Shown here one piece after another: positions 1 through 5,742 of a DNA stretch of 5,742 nt. The stretch comes from Prevotella sp. (GTDB taxonomy: Bacteria; Bacteroidota; Bacteroidia; Bacteroidales; Bacteroidaceae), in assembly GCA_021204565.1 (NCBI GenBank), contig JAJPZE010000041.1, forward strand, positions 1 through 5,742. The letters are read 5' to 3'. Made by a program: the position numbers and the translations under genes. The notes under the pieces were generated by a model. That model saw only the letters and a program-made list of their open reading frames with translations. It was not told the DNA's origin and ran no database searches. The stretch's first letter is position 1. Each line of letters begins with the position of its first letter.

Positions 1-2
1 AA

Positions 3-272
3 CCTGATAAGGACGGCAAGTGGGTTCGTACCCAACTTGAGGTTGACTTTATTGCATCTTTCGGCAGTAAGAAGTATTACGTGCAGTCGGCTTTATCCAT
101 CCCCAACAGGGAGAAAGAGATACAGGAGTCCCGCCCGCTGATGAACACGGGCGATTCTTTCAAGAAGATAATCATCGTGAAAGACCATATTATGCCGCGC
201 CGCAACGAAGACGGCATCCTTACAATCGGGCTTTTTGATTTCCTTCTTAAAGAGGATAGTTTAGAGCTGTAA
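3..272 (+). CDS. AAA-family ATPase with DUF4143 domain, C-terminal fragment (5' end outside window)
   Basis: The frame is open from the left edge to a TAA at 270-272, giving 89 residues, so this is the tail of a longer gene; the GTG at 81 is internal. The segment reads LEVDFIASFGSKKYYVQSAL near residues 12-31, then DSFKKIIIVKD and a hydrophobic end ending in SLEL. From family knowledge this is the C-terminal part of Bacteroidales ATP-binding proteins with an N-terminal AAA domain and a C-terminal DUF4143 region, which has a PD-(D/E)xK-nuclease-like fold. Glu13 and Asp15 sit where such folds carry acidic residues, but the strand that would hold the catalytic Glu-x-Lys reads YVQSAL, without lysine, so nuclease activity is doubtful. 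The role of these ATPases is not established; toxin-antitoxin-like, stress and mobile-element roles have been guessed. The AAA part cannot be checked here. Confidence 0.85.
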   Translation, partial: PDKDGKWVRTQLEVDFIASFGSKKYYVQSALSIPNREKEIQESRPLMNTGDSFKKIIIVKDHIMPRRNEDGILTIGLFDFLLKEDSLEL

Positions 273-273
273 T

Positions 274-281
274 TATTTTTG
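274..281 (+). promoter_or_regulatory. Putative Bacteroidetes -7 promoter box (TAnnTTTG)
   Basis: TATTTTTG matches the Bacteroidetes primary-sigma -7 consensus TAnnTTTG exactly. It starts two bases after the upstream stop codon and ends 13 bases before the ATG at 295. Transcription would start around 286-289, leaving a very short leader. A matching -33 TTTG box at the usual 19-21 base distance is not evident, which lowers confidence. Confidence 0.45.
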
Positions 282-294
282 TATAGAACACGCT

Positions 295-543
295 ATGGTA
301 AAGGATTTCAAAATAACAGAGAAGATAGCCCGATCTATTGTTATATTGGCAATAGTTGCAGTTATGGTTTTAATATATATTGGAGTTTTCGTCAATCTCG
401 ACAAGATTCAGATTGACTGGTCGTCTTATATTCCGTATTTCTATGGCGCAGTAGCTGTCATTGTTCTCTACAAAATTATCGTATTGTACAAGTCTGGCAC
501 ACATAACGTCGCTCAATCCCGAGCCGCTGGCATGCAGTTATAA
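295..543 (+). CDS. Small two-helix membrane protein, unrecognised, probably 3'-truncated and fused out of frame to a bspA remnant
   Basis: This 82-residue frame starts at ATG 295, right after a possible promoter box. The N-terminus is basic (MVKDFKITEKIARS). Two hydrophobic stretches at residues about 13-34 and 44-66 predict two membrane helices joined by a short loop containing Asp and Lys, so the product would lie in the inner membrane. I do not recognise the family. The last 15-20 residues (KSGTHNVAQSRAAGMQL) do not look native: the same DNA in the +1 frame encodes BspA-like sequence (CTSLAHITSLNPEP), so the true 3' end was probably lost near 470-482 and the reading frame now runs to a chance stop at 541-543. 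No Shine-Dalgarno is seen, as usual in this phylum. Whether a stable protein is made is uncertain. Confidence 0.5.
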   Translation: MVKDFKITEKIARSIVILAIVAVMVLIYIGVFVNLDKIQIDWSSYIPYFYGAVAVIVLYKIIVLYKSGTHNVAQSRAAGMQL

Positions 544-811
544 CGTCTTTGACGGCGTAGATAAGACTACGTGCGTGCTGACCGTGCCGGAAGGAACAAA
601 AGAAGCATACGCGAATGCGGATGTGTGGTGCGAGTTCTTTAATATTGAAGATACGGAAGTGAGCGGTATTGAGGCGCTAACTGCCGACGCACAAGGCAAG
701 GAAGTGAGCGGGTATTACACAATCGACGGACAACAGATTAATGCGCCGGCAAAGGGCGTGAACATCGTTAAACACGCTGACGGGACGTCGAAGAAAGTGT
801 TTGTCAAGTAA
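479..811 (+). pseudogene. 3' remnant of a BspA-like leucine-rich-repeat surface protein gene
   Basis: The frame ending in TAA at 809-811 encodes, from about 479, YCTSLAHITSLNPEP, then GVDKTTCVLTVPEGTKEAY, then ADVWCEFFNI. This order is characteristic of the last repeat of LRR_5 (BspA-type) proteins of Bacteroidales: a CTSL repeat tail, SLNPEP, CxLTVPxGTxxxY, and W-x-x-F-x-NI. It is followed by a C-terminal segment, GYYTIDGQQINAPAKGVNIV and a lysine-rich end TSKKVFVK, resembling the terminal domains that send such proteins to the outer surface, often through the type IX system. There is no signal peptide, no upstream repeat and no good start: the frame closes with TAG at 452-454 and the only candidate is a TTG at 461 inside the neighbouring membrane gene. 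The intact gene would normally be several hundred codons long. I read it as a decayed fragment left by deletion or recombination. Confidence 0.75.
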
Positions 812-823
812 AGAACCAATTGA

Positions 824-884
824 ATATATTGAAGGCAAGCAGGGCGGGGAGACGTGTGTTCCCCGCCCAATTCTTGCAATATAT
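824..884 (+). terminator. Long bulged stem-loop after the bspA remnant, likely terminator
   Basis: It begins 12 bases after the stop at 811. A perfect 9-bp GC-rich stem, GGGCGGGGA (842-850) with TCCCCGCCC (860-868), encloses a 9-base loop. An outer stem extends it: CAAG 836-839 with CTTG 873-876, and ATATATTG 824-831 with CAATATAT 877-884, with a 4-base bulge at 832-835 and a small internal loop. That is 21 pairs in 61 bases. There is no uninterrupted U-tract, only AATTCTTG and an AT-rich outer arm, so intrinsic termination is likely but not certain. As a near-palindrome between convergent genes it could act on both strands. Confidence 0.6.
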
Positions 885-891
885 GATGAGA

Positions 892-923
892 GCGGTGCTT
901 GTAGATTAAACCACAAGCGCCGC
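892..923. other. Inverted repeat / stem-loop in convergent intergenic region
   Basis: GCGGTGCTTGT (892-902) pairs with ACAAGCGCCGC (913-923) over 11 positions, with one G-T wobble (896/919), around a 10-base loop AGATTAAACC. It lies 8 bases after the preceding large hairpin. On neither strand is it followed by a T-run. It may be a second terminator, an RNA-stabilising 3' structure, or part of a larger structured element. Confidence 0.55.
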
Positions 924-938
924 CCCTATCATTATCCC

Positions 939-951
939 CATACTTCGTATG
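939..951. other. Short palindrome CATAC-TTC-GTATG
   Basis: A 5-bp stem, CATAC (939-943) with GTATG (947-951), closes a 3-base loop. It is weak alone but lies in a row with the stem-loops at 892-923 and 956-991, and its centre (CTTCG) matches the loop of the latter. Confidence 0.35.
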
Positions 952-955
952 AGGT

Positions 956-991
956 TACCCTCTATGAACATCTTCGATGTTCATAGAGGTA
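956..991 (-). terminator. Perfect stem-loop directly after the nifJ stop codon, likely nifJ terminator
   Basis: CCTCTATGAACAT (959-971) pairs perfectly with ATGTTCATAGAGG (977-989) over 13 bp. An inner C-G pair (972/976) leaves a 3-base loop. If one C on the left arm is bulged, the outer pairs 956/991 and 957/990 also form. On the minus strand the stem begins 1-3 bases after the nifJ TAA at 993-995. The downstream minus-strand sequence (AACCTCATACG) has no U-tract, so it may protect the mRNA 3' end or use factor-assisted termination rather than act as a classic intrinsic terminator. Confidence 0.6.
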
Positions 992-992
992 C

Positions 993-3900
993 TTATAAAG
1001 TCCAGTCTTCCTGCGTCTTGCGCACATAGGTCTTATATCTCTTTTGTGCGGAGAGTTTGCAGGCGTCGTACAGCTCCTGCGCCTCTGCCGGAGCGGCTTT
1101 CTTAAGCGACAGATAACGCACTTCGCCTTCAAGGAACGCTTGGAAGTTATCCCAGTTGGGCTCTTTAGAGTCGAGCGTGAACGGGTTCTTGCCCTCTGCG
1201 GCGAGCGCGGGGTTATTCCGCCATAGGTGCCAATAACCACACTCGACTGCCTTCGCCTCCTCCGCGATACTCTTTCCCATACCGCCTTTTGCCTTGAGTC
1301 CGTGGTTGATACACGGCGCGTAAGCAATAATGATCGACGGTCCGTGCCATGCCTCCGCCTCGCGGAACGCCTTCAAACATTGGAGATTGTCCGCTCCGAT
1401 AGCTACTTGTGCGACGTATACGTTGCCGTAAGTGGCTTGCATAAGTCCCAAATCTTTCTTCCCTACGCGCTTGCCGTTGGCGGCGAACTGGGCAATTGCG
1501 CCGATTGGCGTCGCCTTGGAGGCCTGTCCGCCGGTGTTGGAGTACACCTCCGTATCGAGCACAAGTATGTTCACGTCCTCTCCCGAGCCGACTACATGGT
1601 CGAGTCCGCCGTACCCTATGTCGTATGAAGCGCCGTCGCCGCCGATTATCCACTGCGAGCGTTTAACTAAATAATGGCTCAATTCTTTCAGTTTAAGGCA
1701 GGTCGGGCAACCTTTCGCCGCCCCTTGCTCAATGAACGGAACGAGCTTTGCCGCCGCCTCTTTGGAGATTTGCGCGTCGTTCATACCGGCAATCCATTCC
1801 TCTGCCGCCGCTTTGTACTCAGCCGGGCAATCCTCTCCGGCAGTGCATTCGGTAAGCATCGTCTTGATACGAGCACGTATCTTCTTCGTCGCAATCGCCA
1901 TACCGAGCCCGAACTCGCAGAAGTCCTCAAATAGGGAATTAGCCCACGCGGGACCTTGCCCCTTGGCGTTCGTCGTGTACGGCGTAGACGGGATAGAACC
2001 CGAATAGATTGACGAGCAACCCGTCGCATTAGCTACCATCTCGCGGTCGCCGAAGAGTTGCGAAATCAGCTTCACGTACGGGGTTTCCCCGCAACCGGAG
2101 CATGCGCCGGAGAACTCAAACAGCGGAGTGGCGAATTGGGAGTTCTTCGGACTCTGCTTAATATCTATGAGGTCTTGCTTGGTCGTTACGTTCTTAACGC
2201 AATATTCCCAATTGGCTGTTTCCTTTGCCGCACTTGCGCTCGAGTCGTCGTAGGGAACCATTGTCAGAGCAGGTCCGCCGAGCTTCGGGTTGCCGGGACA
2301 TACGTCGGCGCAGTTGCCGCAACCGAGACAGTCTTTCACGCTCACCTGTATCGTGAAGTACATCCCTTTGAGTGCCGCGGGCGCTTTCATCTGCCTTGTC
2401 TCCCCGTTATAACCGGCTTTCTCCTCTTCGGTCATAACGAACGGACGTATGCAAGCGTGCGGGCAAATCAGCGAGCACTTGTTGCATTCGGTACAGTTCG
2501 CGGCGTTCCAAACGGGAACATAGCCCGCCACACCGCGTTTCTCATATGCCGCCGTGCCGGCTCTCCATGCGCCGTCCTCTATGTCCTTGTATGCCGAGAC
2601 GGGCAGGTCGTCGCCTGTCTGTGCATTTATCACGCGCACAAGACGGTTGATATATTCGGGGTCGTTGTTCGCTTTCACCTCGTCGTCGGGCAGATTCGCC
2701 CAAGCGGGATCAACGGTCAGCGTTTTGTATTCCCCGCCTCTGTCGACTGCCGCGTAGTTCATATTAACCACGTCTTCGCCCTTCTTGCCGTATGATTTTA
2801 CAATCGCTTTCTTCATCTGCTCTACGGCGAGGTCAACCGGTATAACTTCCGTGATGCGGAAGAATGCGCTCTGAAGAATTGTATTAGTGCGATTGCCGAG
2901 CCCTATCTCGTGCGCAATCTTCGTGGCGTTGATATAATATACGGTGATGTGCTTTTGGGCGAAATAGCGCTTAATCTTGTTCGGGATAAAGTTAACTAAT
3001 TCTTCGCCGTCGAAGATAGTGTTGAGCAGGAACTGCCCGTTCTCGCGCAAGCCGCGTATCACGTCGTACATATACAGATATGCCTGGACGTGACAGGCGA
3101 CGAAGTTCGGCGTCTTTATCTGATACGTGGAGCGTATCGGTGTGTCGCCGAAGCGGAGATGCGAGCAAGTGAAGCCGCCTGATTTCTTCGAGTCGTAAGA
3201 GAAATATGCCTGGCAATATTTATCAGTATTGTCGCCTATAATCTTAACCGAGTTCTTGTTTGCCCCGACGGTGCCGTCGGCACCAAGTCCGAAGAACTTC
3301 GCTTCGAAGATGCCTTCACCCCCGAGCGCCATCTCTTCCTTAACCGGCAGGGAACAGAACGTAAGGTCGTCGTTAATGCCGATGGTGAAGCGGTCCTTGG
3401 GAATGGGGAGCGCGAGATTCTCGTATACGCCGATAATCATTGCGGGTGTTGTGTCGGCAGAGCCTAATCCGTAGCGCCCGCCGACTATCAGCGGAGCATC
3501 CGGCTGACCGTAAAATGCATCCTTAACGTCGAGCAACAGCGGCTCGCCGTTTGCACCCGGCTCTTTCGTGCGGTCTAATACGGCAATACGTTTCGCCGTC
3601 TTCGGCACGGCTGCCAACAAGTGTTTAACCGAGAAAGGCCGGTAGAGATGAACGGATACCAAGCCAACCTTCTGTCCGCCGGCGTTCAGGTAATCGATCG
3701 CTTCGCGTGCCGCTTCGCTTGCCGAACCCATTAAGATAATCACTCTGTCGGCATCCTCTGCGCCGTAATACGAGAAGAGCTTATACGAGCGTCCCGTGCG
3801 TTCGGAGATGATGTTCATATATTTCTCCACGATAGCGGGCACTGCGTCGTAATAACGGTTACAACTCTCGCGATGCGAGAAGAAGGTCTCCGGGTTCTCC

Positions 3901-4562
3901 GCCATACCTTTCGACTGCGGATGCTCCGGCGTGAGGGCGCGGCTGCGGAAGCGCGCTAATGCTTTCTGGTCGATGAGGTCGCGCACGTCGTCCTCTTCAA
4001 TAAGCTCTACTTTTTGGTATTCGTGCGAGGTACGGAACCCGTCGAAGAAGTTAATAAAGGGCACGCTCGCCTCTATACTTGCCAAGTGTGCGACGGCGGA
4101 GAGATCCATAACTTCCTGCACTGACCCTTCGGCGAGCATTGCAAAGCCCGTCTGGCGGCATGCCATCACGTCGCTATGGTCGCCGAAGATACACAGCGAG
4201 TGGCTTGCGACGGTACGCGCGCTGACGTGAAAGACCGAGGGCAACAGCTCCCCCGCTATCTTATACATATTCGGGATCATCAGCAACAAGCCCTGCGAGG
4301 CGGTGAACGTGCTTGTCAGAGCGCCTGCCTGCAACGAGCCGTGCACAGCTCCCGCCGCACCCGCTTCGCTCTGCATCTCCTGTACGAGCACAGTGTCGCC
4401 GAAGAGGTTCTTGCGTCCCGCTGCCGCCCACTCGTCAACGCGTTCCGCCATCGGGGACGACGGAGTAATGGGATAGATAGCTGCAACCTCGCTGAACATA
4501 TAAGCCACGTGTCCGGCGCAGGTGTTTCCGTCCCAAGTAACGAATTTCTTTTCTTTAGCCAT
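993..4562 (-). CDS. nifJ: Pyruvate:ferredoxin (flavodoxin) oxidoreductase
   Basis: Complete single-chain PFOR of 1189 residues, normal for the homodimeric type. It oxidatively decarboxylates pyruvate with CoA to acetyl-CoA and CO2 in the cytoplasm and reduces ferredoxin or flavodoxin, a central step of anaerobic energy metabolism. Domains in order: N-terminal POR domain about 1-260 (YPITPSSPMAE at 30-40), domain II about 260-415, gamma domain about 416-630 (FDGEELVNFIPNKIKRYFA, GLGNRTNT), EKR linker (EKRG 674-677), two-cluster ferredoxin domain, and C-terminal TPP domain about 800-1189. Cluster ligands: C690/693/696/700 and C745/748/751/755; the proximal cluster uses C821, C824, C849 and C1084. 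Thiamine diphosphate motif: GGDG 974-977 to DTEVYSNTGG around N1009. T33, E66, R116 and N1009 match T31, E64, R114 and N996 of the Desulfovibrio africanus enzyme. The C-terminus ends near residue 1189 without the long Desulfovibrio-type extension. ATG at 4562 fits the conserved N-terminus (KKFVTWDGNTCAGHVAY). No Shine-Dalgarno or clear TAnnTTTG box lies just upstream. Confidence 0.98.
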   Translation of the reverse strand: MAKEKKFVTWDGNTCAGHVAYMFSEVAAIYPITPSSPMAERVDEWAAAGRKNLFGDTVLVQEMQSEAGAAGAVHGSLQAGALTSTFTASQGLLLMIPNMYKIAGELLPSVFHVSARTVASHSLCIFGDHSDVMACRQTGFAMLAEGSVQEVMDLSAVAHLASIEASVPFINFFDGFRTSHEYQKVELIEEDDVRDLIDQKALARFRSRALTPEHPQSKGMAENPETFFSHRESCNRYYDAVPAIVEKYMNIISERTGRSYKLFSYYGAEDADRVIILMGSASEAAREAIDYLNAGGQKVGLVSVHLYRPFSVKHLLAAVPKTAKRIAVLDRTKEPGANGEPLLLDVKDAFYGQPDAPLIVGGRYGLGSADTTPAMIIGVYENLALPIPKDRFTIGINDDLTFCSLPVKEEMALGGEGIFEAKFFGLGADGTVGANKNSVKIIGDNTDKYCQAYFSYDSKKSGGFTCSHLRFGDTPIRSTYQIKTPNFVACHVQAYLYMYDVIRGLRENGQFLLNTIFDGEELVNFIPNKIKRYFAQKHITVYYINATKIAHEIGLGNRTNTILQSAFFRITEVIPVDLAVEQMKKAIVKSYGKKGEDVVNMNYAAVDRGGEYKTLTVDPAWANLPDDEVKANNDPEYINRLVRVINAQTGDDLPVSAYKDIEDGAWRAGTAAYEKRGVAGYVPVWNAANCTECNKCSLICPHACIRPFVMTEEEKAGYNGETRQMKAPAALKGMYFTIQVSVKDCLGCGNCADVCPGNPKLGGPALTMVPYDDSSASAAKETANWEYCVKNVTTKQDLIDIKQSPKNSQFATPLFEFSGACSGCGETPYVKLISQLFGDREMVANATGCSSIYSGSIPSTPYTTNAKGQGPAWANSLFEDFCEFGLGMAIATKKIRARIKTMLTECTAGEDCPAEYKAAAEEWIAGMNDAQISKEAAAKLVPFIEQGAAKGCPTCLKLKELSHYLVKRSQWIIGGDGASYDIGYGGLDHVVGSGEDVNILVLDTEVYSNTGGQASKATPIGAIAQFAANGKRVGKKDLGLMQATYGNVYVAQVAIGADNLQCLKAFREAEAWHGPSIIIAYAPCINHGLKAKGGMGKSIAEEAKAVECGYWHLWRNNPALAAEGKNPFTLDSKEPNWDNFQAFLEGEVRYLSLKKAAPAEAQELYDACKLSAQKRYKTYVRKTQEDWTL

Positions 4563-4608
4563 AATGCAATTTATGTTTTAACGAAATATTGTGTGTAGGT
4601 TTGATTGC
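4563..4608 (-). other. Short intergenic spacer between ATPase and nifJ
   Basis: These 46 AT-rich bases contain no Shine-Dalgarno-like purine run, no perfect TAnnTTTG box and no stable hairpin. Either nifJ is transcribed from a promoter with weak consensus here or inside the ATPase 3' end, or the two genes share a transcript. The sequence alone does not decide. Confidence 0.4.
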
Positions 4609-5742
4609 TTAATAGAGGAAGCCCAACAGCCAGAGGGGAATCTTGTTGTCGCGCCCTATCTCGGTGTTGTAACGGGCGTATATTCTGTCCGGGCTGTACT
4701 TCACTTTCTTGTCGTTCTTTGCGTCCAATATGCAGAACTGATACTTGTCGTCGATGGTGAAGAAAGGTTCTTTTCCTTTCTGATTGACGCTGTGATCTTT
4801 CCAAAGGGAATTGACGAAGAAAGTCTCCATCACCTCTTGCTCGCCCGTCCGTATGGGGTAGATGGCGTAGAGCATGTTGGGGTTGTGGAGCATAACTTTC
4901 GACGGCTTTTTGGGGAACGCTTCTCCGACAGGGTAGATAATATTAATCAGGCGTGCGTCGGAAAGATATTTGATATAGTTCATCACCGTTGCGCGGCTTG
5001 TCTGTATCTCCGTTGCGAGCAATGATATGTTTGGAGCCTTTGCCCCTTCGACCGCCAGCAAATAAAACAGTTTCTTTATCTTCGTCAGATATTTCAGCTC
5101 CATCTGCTTTATGAGGAGTATGTCGACCTCGGTCATCATATTCATTGTCTTGAGCAGGTTCTCGGGGAAATTACGTTGTTCGAGATGAAATGGATAGTAT
5201 CCGTGGTGGAGATATGCGGGGAAATACTTCTGCGGGCTGACGTAGGGGAGTATTTTCTTTACGAGCCGTTCGTGGTCGGAGAGTATTTCTTCGAGGGTGA
5301 ACGGGGGGAAGTTGTTGCCCGACGTAACATTGAGGAACTCGCGGAACGAGAATCCTCTGAGGTTGTAACTCTTGACTATATTGCCGATGTCGGGGTTCTC
5401 TTCTTTGAGGCACATTACGCTCGAGCCGGTGAATATTATTTGCAGCGACGGATATTGGTCGTAACAACGGCGAAGCTCTTTGCTCCAGTCCGGCTGTTTG
5501 AACACTTGGTCAATGAGCAGACACTCGCCCCCGCGTCGTACGAACTCGCCGGCAAACTCGGTGAAGCCGCGCCCTTGGAAATAAAAATTGTTCATGTTCA
5601 CATAAAGGCAACGGCGGTCTAATGCGCCGTAATGCTCCTTTGCATATTGCAACAAGAAGGTTGTCTTCCCCACGCCACGCGAACCCTTTATACCGATTAA
5701 ACGAGCGCTACGGTCTATCTCGTCCATCAACTGACGACGCAG
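4609..5742 (-). CDS. AAA ATPase with winged-helix/DUF4143 C-terminal region; Walker B Glu replaced by Gln; 5' end at or beyond window edge
   Basis: The frame is open to the right edge (LRRQ precedes the TTG at 5730 and the ATG at 5727), so the true start is probably outside. Counting from 5730 gives 373 residues. AAA_14-type core: Walker A GSRGVGKT at 16-23, Walker B CLLIDQ at 70-75, sensor-like FTGSS at 100-104, then LRGFSFREFLN. Next come a helical segment, a winged-helix region about 225-265 (NISLLATEIQTSRATVMNYI) and a DUF4143 end closing with IPLWLLGFLY, the typical C-terminus of Bacteroidales ATPases of about 380 residues. Family members normally have D-E in Walker B; here residue 75 is Gln (codon CAA at 5508-5506), which in AAA proteins usually blocks hydrolysis but allows ATP binding. 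The C-terminal ID-x9-AK region (326-338) vaguely resembles a PD-(D/E)xK site. The stop lies 46 bases before nifJ on the same strand, so read-through is possible, but a functional link is not implied. Role unknown. Confidence 0.85.
   Translation of the reverse strand: MRRQLMDEIDRSARLIGIKGSRGVGKTTFLLQYAKEHYGALDRRCLYVNMNNFYFQGRGFTEFAGEFVRRGGECLLIDQVFKQPDWSKELRRCYDQYPSLQIIFTGSSVMCLKEENPDIGNIVKSYNLRGFSFREFLNVTSGNNFPPFTLEEILSDHERLVKKILPYVSPQKYFPAYLHHGYYPFHLEQRNFPENLLKTMNMMTEVDILLIKQMELKYLTKIKKLFYLLAVEGAKAPNISLLATEIQTSRATVMNYIKYLSDARLINIIYPVGEAFPKKPSKVMLHNPNMLYAIYPIRTGEQEVMETFFVNSLWKDHSVNQKGKEPFFTIDDKYQFCILDAKNDKKVKYSPDRIYARYNTEIGRDNKIPLWLLGFLY

Noticed and set aside
81..272. Separate 63-residue gene starting at GTG 81
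   Set aside because: The frame is open upstream to the window edge and continues the DUF4143 motif (LEVDF), so it is the interior of a longer gene.
940..952. ATACTTCGTATG, resembling half of a loxP site
   Set aside because: It is a short palindrome with only partial similarity to one loxP arm; there is no second arm at the right spacing and no phage or recombinase gene nearby.
801..986. Small plus-strand frame starting inside the bspA tail
   Set aside because: It runs through all the intergenic stem-loops and ends in the last one; its composition is not protein-like and it has no start signal.
2058..2795. Long open frame (245 codons) on the plus strand inside nifJ
   Set aside because: It lies fully antisense to a well-conserved PFOR coding region and shows no recognisable domain; strong codon bias on the minus strand explains the lack of stops.
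4566..4608. Inverted repeat GCAATT / GATTGC in the ATPase-nifJ spacer as a terminator
   Set aside because: Only about five pairs with a loop over 30 bases long; too weak to support a terminator or attenuator.
4591..5025. Plus-strand open frame of 144 codons opposite the right-hand ATPase
   Set aside because: Antisense shadow of the ATPase 3' half, with no start context, no domain and no fit to gene spacing.

Overview
The window looks like chromosomal DNA from an anaerobic member of the Bacteroidales (Bacteroides/Prevotella-like). The main clues are two AAA ATPases of the DUF4143 type common in that order, the 3' end of a BspA-like leucine-rich-repeat surface protein, a perfect Bacteroidetes-type -7 promoter box (TAnnTTTG), no obvious Shine-Dalgarno sequences, and a single-chain pyruvate:ferredoxin oxidoreductase (an anaerobe enzyme). 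Species cannot be named from the sequence alone.

Layout, left to right. Bases 3-272 (+) hold the last 89 codons of a DUF4143 ATPase that starts outside the window. Bases 295-543 (+) encode a small unrecognised two-helix membrane protein. Its 3' end runs out of frame into the remains of a BspA-like gene (about 479-811, +). That remnant keeps only the last LRR-like segment and the C-terminal tail, so the locus looks like a deletion scar joining two unrelated genes. Bases 812-992 separate convergent genes and are almost filled by four consecutive stem-loops. Bases 993-4562 (-) encode a complete 1189-residue pyruvate:ferredoxin (flavodoxin) oxidoreductase with all cluster cysteines and thiamine-diphosphate residues in place. 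After a 46-base gap, 4609-5742 (-) holds a second DUF4143-type ATPase, whose 5' end probably lies just beyond the right edge.

Functionally, the centre is the core metabolic gene nifJ: pyruvate + CoA to acetyl-CoA + CO2 with reduction of ferredoxin or flavodoxin. It is flanked by accessory sequence: two ATPases of poorly known role, a membrane orphan and a broken surface-protein gene. Nothing indicates that the ATPases work with nifJ. The least ordinary points are the stem-loop cluster between the convergent genes, the chimeric membrane-gene/BspA junction, and the right-hand ATPase, in which the residue after the Walker B aspartate is Gln instead of Glu. I see no IS element, CRISPR array, tRNA or rRNA, and no convincing new multi-gene system.
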